From an uncultured Polaribacter sp. (GTDB lineage Bacteria > Bacteroidota > Bacteroidia > Flavobacteriales > Flavobacteriaceae), in NCBI RefSeq assembly GCF_947496195.1, contig NZ_CANMBY010000001.1, forward strand, positions 310,001-374,000: a DNA stretch of 64,000 nucleotides, given 5' to 3'. Both the position numbers and the translations under genes were made by a program. Below, piece by piece: positions 61,243 through 64,000 of this stretch. Position 1 is the stretch's first letter. Every line of letters starts with the position of its first letter. Below the pieces are notes generated by a model, which did not search any database, was not told where the DNA came from, and saw only the letters and a program-made list of their open reading frames with translations.

Positions 61243-63822
61243 ATGTCTGCATTACCAAAACTAACTTTATTTAACGATAATGTATTATCTAGATATCAAA
61301 TATACAATAGCATATTTGTTACCTTACCTTTTGACACTATTAGAGATACTGGAGTTTTACTGCCTCTATTTCAAAAAATGTGTGAAAAAGGATTTGAAAA
61401 AGGAAAAAACCCTACAGAAATAGTAGAAACGTTTTTCAAAAAATATCAAGATAATCCAACAGAAAAAGAACAGATAGATTTACTTTTTCATTTCATAAAA
61501 TACATAGAGCGTTTAGTTGTTTTGTTTGATGCTGTTGAAGATGCAGCTTTTCCTATTGTAAATAATATGGAAGGTTTTGGAACACTTCGTAACTCTAAAG
61601 AAACTGCCATTTTAAGTAATAAAAAAGAACAATTAAAAAAATATCTAGAAGAATTTAAAGTAAGAATTGTTCTTACTGCTCACCCAACACAATTTTATCC
61701 TGGTAGTGTTTTAGGTATTATTACAGACTTAGACAAAGCTATACAAAATGATGATTTATTACTGATTAAAAAATTATTAGCTCAATTAGGTAAAACTCCT
61801 TTTTACAAAAAGAAAAAACCAACACCTTTTGACGAAGCTGTAAGTTTAATTTGGTATTTAGAAAATGTTTTTTATGATTCTGTAAGTAACATATATAATT
61901 ACATTCAAGATAATATTTACGATGGTAATCCTACAGAAAATGAAATCATAGATTTAGGTTTTTGGCCTGGTGGAGATAGAGATGGAAACCCTTTTGTAAC
62001 TACACAAATCACTTTAGATGTTGCAGAAAAATTACGCCAGTCTATTTTAAGAAGCTATTATGGAGATGTTAGAAAACTAAAAAGACGTTTTACTTTTACA
62101 GGTGTAGAAGAAATTTTAACAAGAATAGAAAAAAGACTTTATAAGCACGTAGTTAGAAGTTATACCAAGGTAAATTTCTCTCAAAAAATTCTACTAAGTG
62201 AGTTAGAAAAAATTAGAGAAATTATTAAAAATGATCATAACTCTTTGTTTATTGAAGAGATAAATGATTTTATCAATAAAGTTAGAATTTTTGGTTTTCA
62301 TTTTGCGAGCTTAGATATTAGACAAGATAGTAGAGTGCATCATAAAGCTTTTACGCAAATTGTAGATGATTTATTAGCTACTGGAGACACAACTTTTCCT
62401 AAAAATTATCACAACCTTTCAGCAGAAGATCAAATAGAACTTTTATCAACAATTAAAGGAGAAATTGATCCAGAGATACTTACAGATGAAATGTCTGTAA
62501 AAACCATTGAATCTATTTATGCATTAAAAACCATACAACAAAGAAATGGAGAACGTGGAGCTAATAGATACATCATTAGTAATAATCAAACAGCATTAAA
62601 TGTAATGCAAACGTTTGCTATGTTAAATTTATGTGGTTTCGAAAATGAGTTACCTGTAGATGTTATTCCGCTTTTTGAGACTGTAGATGATTTAGAAAAT
62701 TCAGAAAGTGTAATGCAAACTTTATATTCTAATAGAGCTTATAGACACCATTTATCTAAAAGAAAGAACAAACAAACCATTATGTTAGGTTTTTCTGATG
62801 GTACTAAAGATGGTGGATATTTAATGGCGAATTGGGGTATTTTTAAAGCCAAAGAAGCTTTAACAAAAGTATCTAGAGAATTTGATATCGAAGTTATTTT
62901 CTTTGATGGTAGAGGAGGACCACCAGCAAGAGGAGGAGGAAAAACCCATCAGTTTTATGCATCTTTAGGGCCAACAATTGAGGACAAAGAAATTCAGTTA
63001 ACCATACAAGGACAAACTATTAGTTCTAATTTTGGAACAAAAAATTCTGCACAATATAATTTAGAACAACTGCTTAGCTCTGGAATTAAGAATGAAGTTT
63101 TTACTAAAGATCAAATCAGTACAAAACACAGAAAATTAATTGAAGATTTAGCTTCTACAAGTTATCAAACTTATGTAGACTTTAAAAATCATCCTAAGTT
63201 TTTACCTTACTTAGAAAAAATGAGTACATTAAAGTACTATGCTAAAACTAACATTGGTAGTAGACCTAGTAAACGTTCTAATTCTGATACATTAGATTTT
63301 TCTCAATTAAGAGCCATTCCTTTTGTAGGTAGTTGGAGCCAACTAAAACAAAATGTACCAGGATTTTTTGGTGTAGGTACAGCATTAAAGAAATACGAAG
63401 ATTCAGGTAAATTCGATGAAATTGTAGATTTTTATAATGCATCTGATTTCTTTAAAACCTTGTTAGAAAATAGTATGATGAGTTTAACAAAATCTTTCTT
63501 TGGTTTAACCTCTTATATGGCTGAGGATGAAGAATTTGGAGAATTCTGGAAACTAATTTACGAAGAATATAAAACTACAAAAAGATTACTTTTAAAGTTA
63601 ACTGGTCATTCTGCATTAATGGAGAATTATCCTGTTGGTAAAGCCTCAATAGAAATGAGAGAAAACATAGTGTTGCCTTTATTAACAATACAGCAATATG
63701 CACTTAAAAAAGTACAAGATTTACAAAAATCTGGAGGTAATGAAAAGGAAATCATAGTGTTTGAAAAAATGGTAATGCGTTCTTTATTTGGTAATATTAA
63801 CGCGAGTAGAAATTCGGCATAA
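61243..63822 (+). CDS. ppc: Phosphoenolpyruvate carboxylase
   Basis: Adds bicarbonate to phosphoenolpyruvate to make oxaloacetate, an anaplerotic step. The catalytic His147 is in LTAHPTQ; LGFWPGGDRDGNPFVT and DIRQDSRVH follow. The glycine-rich loop reads FFDGRGGPPARGGGKT at about 553-568, where E. coli has FHGRGGSIGRGG, so the conserved His is replaced by Asp555; I recall this variant from other Bacteroidota. The 859-residue length is standard and the C-terminus ends near NINASRNSA, the usual NTG-like end region. It stands alone. Confidence 0.93.
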   Translation: MSALPKLTLFNDNVLSRYQIYNSIFVTLPFDTIRDTGVLLPLFQKMCEKGFEKGKNPTEIVETFFKKYQDNPTEKEQIDLLFHFIKYIERLVVLFDAVEDAAFPIVNNMEGFGTLRNSKETAILSNKKEQLKKYLEEFKVRIVLTAHPTQFYPGSVLGIITDLDKAIQNDDLLLIKKLLAQLGKTPFYKKKKPTPFDEAVSLIWYLENVFYDSVSNIYNYIQDNIYDGNPTENEIIDLGFWPGGDRDGNPFVTTQITLDVAEKLRQSILRSYYGDVRKLKRRFTFTGVEEILTRIEKRLYKHVVRSYTKVNFSQKILLSELEKIREIIKNDHNSLFIEEINDFINKVRIFGFHFASLDIRQDSRVHHKAFTQIVDDLLATGDTTFPKNYHNLSAEDQIELLSTIKGEIDPEILTDEMSVKTIESIYALKTIQQRNGERGANRYIISNNQTALNVMQTFAMLNLCGFENELPVDVIPLFETVDDLENSESVMQTLYSNRAYRHHLSKRKNKQTIMLGFSDGTKDGGYLMANWGIFKAKEALTKVSREFDIEVIFFDGRGGPPARGGGKTHQFYASLGPTIEDKEIQLTIQGQTISSNFGTKNSAQYNLEQLLSSGIKNEVFTKDQISTKHRKLIEDLASTSYQTYVDFKNHPKFLPYLEKMSTLKYYAKTNIGSRPSKRSNSDTLDFSQLRAIPFVGSWSQLKQNVPGFFGVGTALKKYEDSGKFDEIVDFYNASDFFKTLLENSMMSLTKSFFGLTSYMAEDEEFGEFWKLIYEEYKTTKRLLLKLTGHSALMENYPVGKASIEMRENIVLPLLTIQQYALKKVQDLQKSGGNEKEIIVFEKMVMRSLFGNINASRNSA

Positions 63823-63868
63823 TTTAATTTTTTTATGGTAAAATAATCATTAGTTTTGAAAAAAAACA

Positions 63869-64000
63869 ATGAATACAAATCCCCTATTGCTAATTTTAGC
63901 ATTATGCAGCTATTTTTCTTATTCTCAAACAATCCCAGTTGAAAAAATAGAAATCAACTACTTAGGAGGTAGCTATCCTCTTTCATTTGCTAAAACAAAT
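63869..64000 (+). CDS. N-terminus of an exported protein (3' end outside window)
   Basis: An open frame from ATG 63869 to the window edge, 44 codons. It starts MNTNPLLLILALCSYFSYSQ, a signal peptide with a predicted cut after YSQ, then TIPVEKIEIN and GGSYPLSFAKTN. The remainder is missing, so no family can be named; it follows ppc by about 45 bp. Confidence 0.6.
   Translation, partial: MNTNPLLLILALCSYFSYSQTIPVEKIEINYLGGSYPLSFAKTN

Noticed and set aside
1..64000. CRISPR array, prophage, insertion sequence, defence island
   Set aside because: No regularly spaced repeats, no transposase or integrase motifs and no defence genes seen on either strand.

Overview
The window is AT-rich (roughly 30% GC by eye) chromosomal DNA from a marine-type member of the Flavobacteriaceae (Bacteroidota), most like Polaribacter or Tenacibaculum. 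The evidence is: PorG and PorP/SprF-type outer-membrane proteins and a type IX secretion (T9SS) C-terminal sorting domain; CarboxypepD_reg-like, DUF4252, DUF6089, DUF3127 and DUF4097-like families; frequent TTG/GTG starts without clear Shine-Dalgarno sites; and Bacteroidota-type promoters (TTG-N17..19-TAnnTTTG). I see no tRNA, rRNA, CRISPR array, prophage or insertion sequence. It reads as a gene-dense core chromosome with a few accessory islets.

Layout. 1-4.3 kb: a TPR-transmembrane-adenylate cyclase cut by the left edge, a CarboxypepD_reg-like exported protein, a stand-alone PilJ-type sensor and an esterase. 4.3-13 kb: an envelope and cofactor block, pdxJ facing CBS protein-nadK-porG-uppS-bamA-two ompH/skp genes-murI, coupling lipid carrier synthesis, outer-membrane protein assembly and a T9SS component. 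13-24 kb: a PorP/SprF-like protein, a DEAD-box helicase with a small partner, tatD-ogt, a 113x-residue outer-membrane protein that looks SprA-like, two tandem small barrels, glyS and comF. 24-33 kb: an Ig-like lipoprotein, a cystathionine gamma-synthase-type enzyme, DinB, an ArsC/Spx-like protein, a DUF4252 protein with an ECF-type promoter, a glycosyltransferase with an acidic unknown protein, and tdk-alr-mscL.

33-36 kb holds the most system-like unit: ECF sigma factor, a zinc-finger anti-sigma factor carrying HEAT-like repeats, and two exported DUF4097-like proteins that both carry His/acid-rich inserts. 36-39.4 kb: a small conserved-looking 56-aa gene, a GH26-like glycoside hydrolase, and a three-repeat carbohydrate-associated protein whose T9SS sorting domain is interrupted by an in-frame TAA while the remaining 57 codons stay open. 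39.4-46.4 kb: aat/atoE, a DedA-like membrane protein, DUF1456, DUF3127 with an SSB-like tail, a flavin reductase, an orphan histidine kinase, a HIT protein, greA and a Rieske-like lipoprotein lacking the histidine ligands. 46.4-64 kb: purK-purE separated by a REP-like double palindrome, an M3 peptidase, a CarboxypepD_reg protein whose start codon lies inside a terminator-like hairpin, a glycosyltransferase, a haem-binding protein, lpd, pabB, a small unknown, a lysophospholipase-like hydrolase, tilS, dsbD, ppc and the start of an exported protein cut by the right edge.

The most notable observations are the interrupted T9SS sorting domain, the ECF operon with His-rich surface proteins and its possible shared promoter with the DUF4252 gene, the start codon buried in a hairpin at 50.3 kb, the His-less Rieske protein, and the unannotated-size gene at 36.2-36.36 kb. 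No database search was possible; family names rest on motifs and recalled family features.
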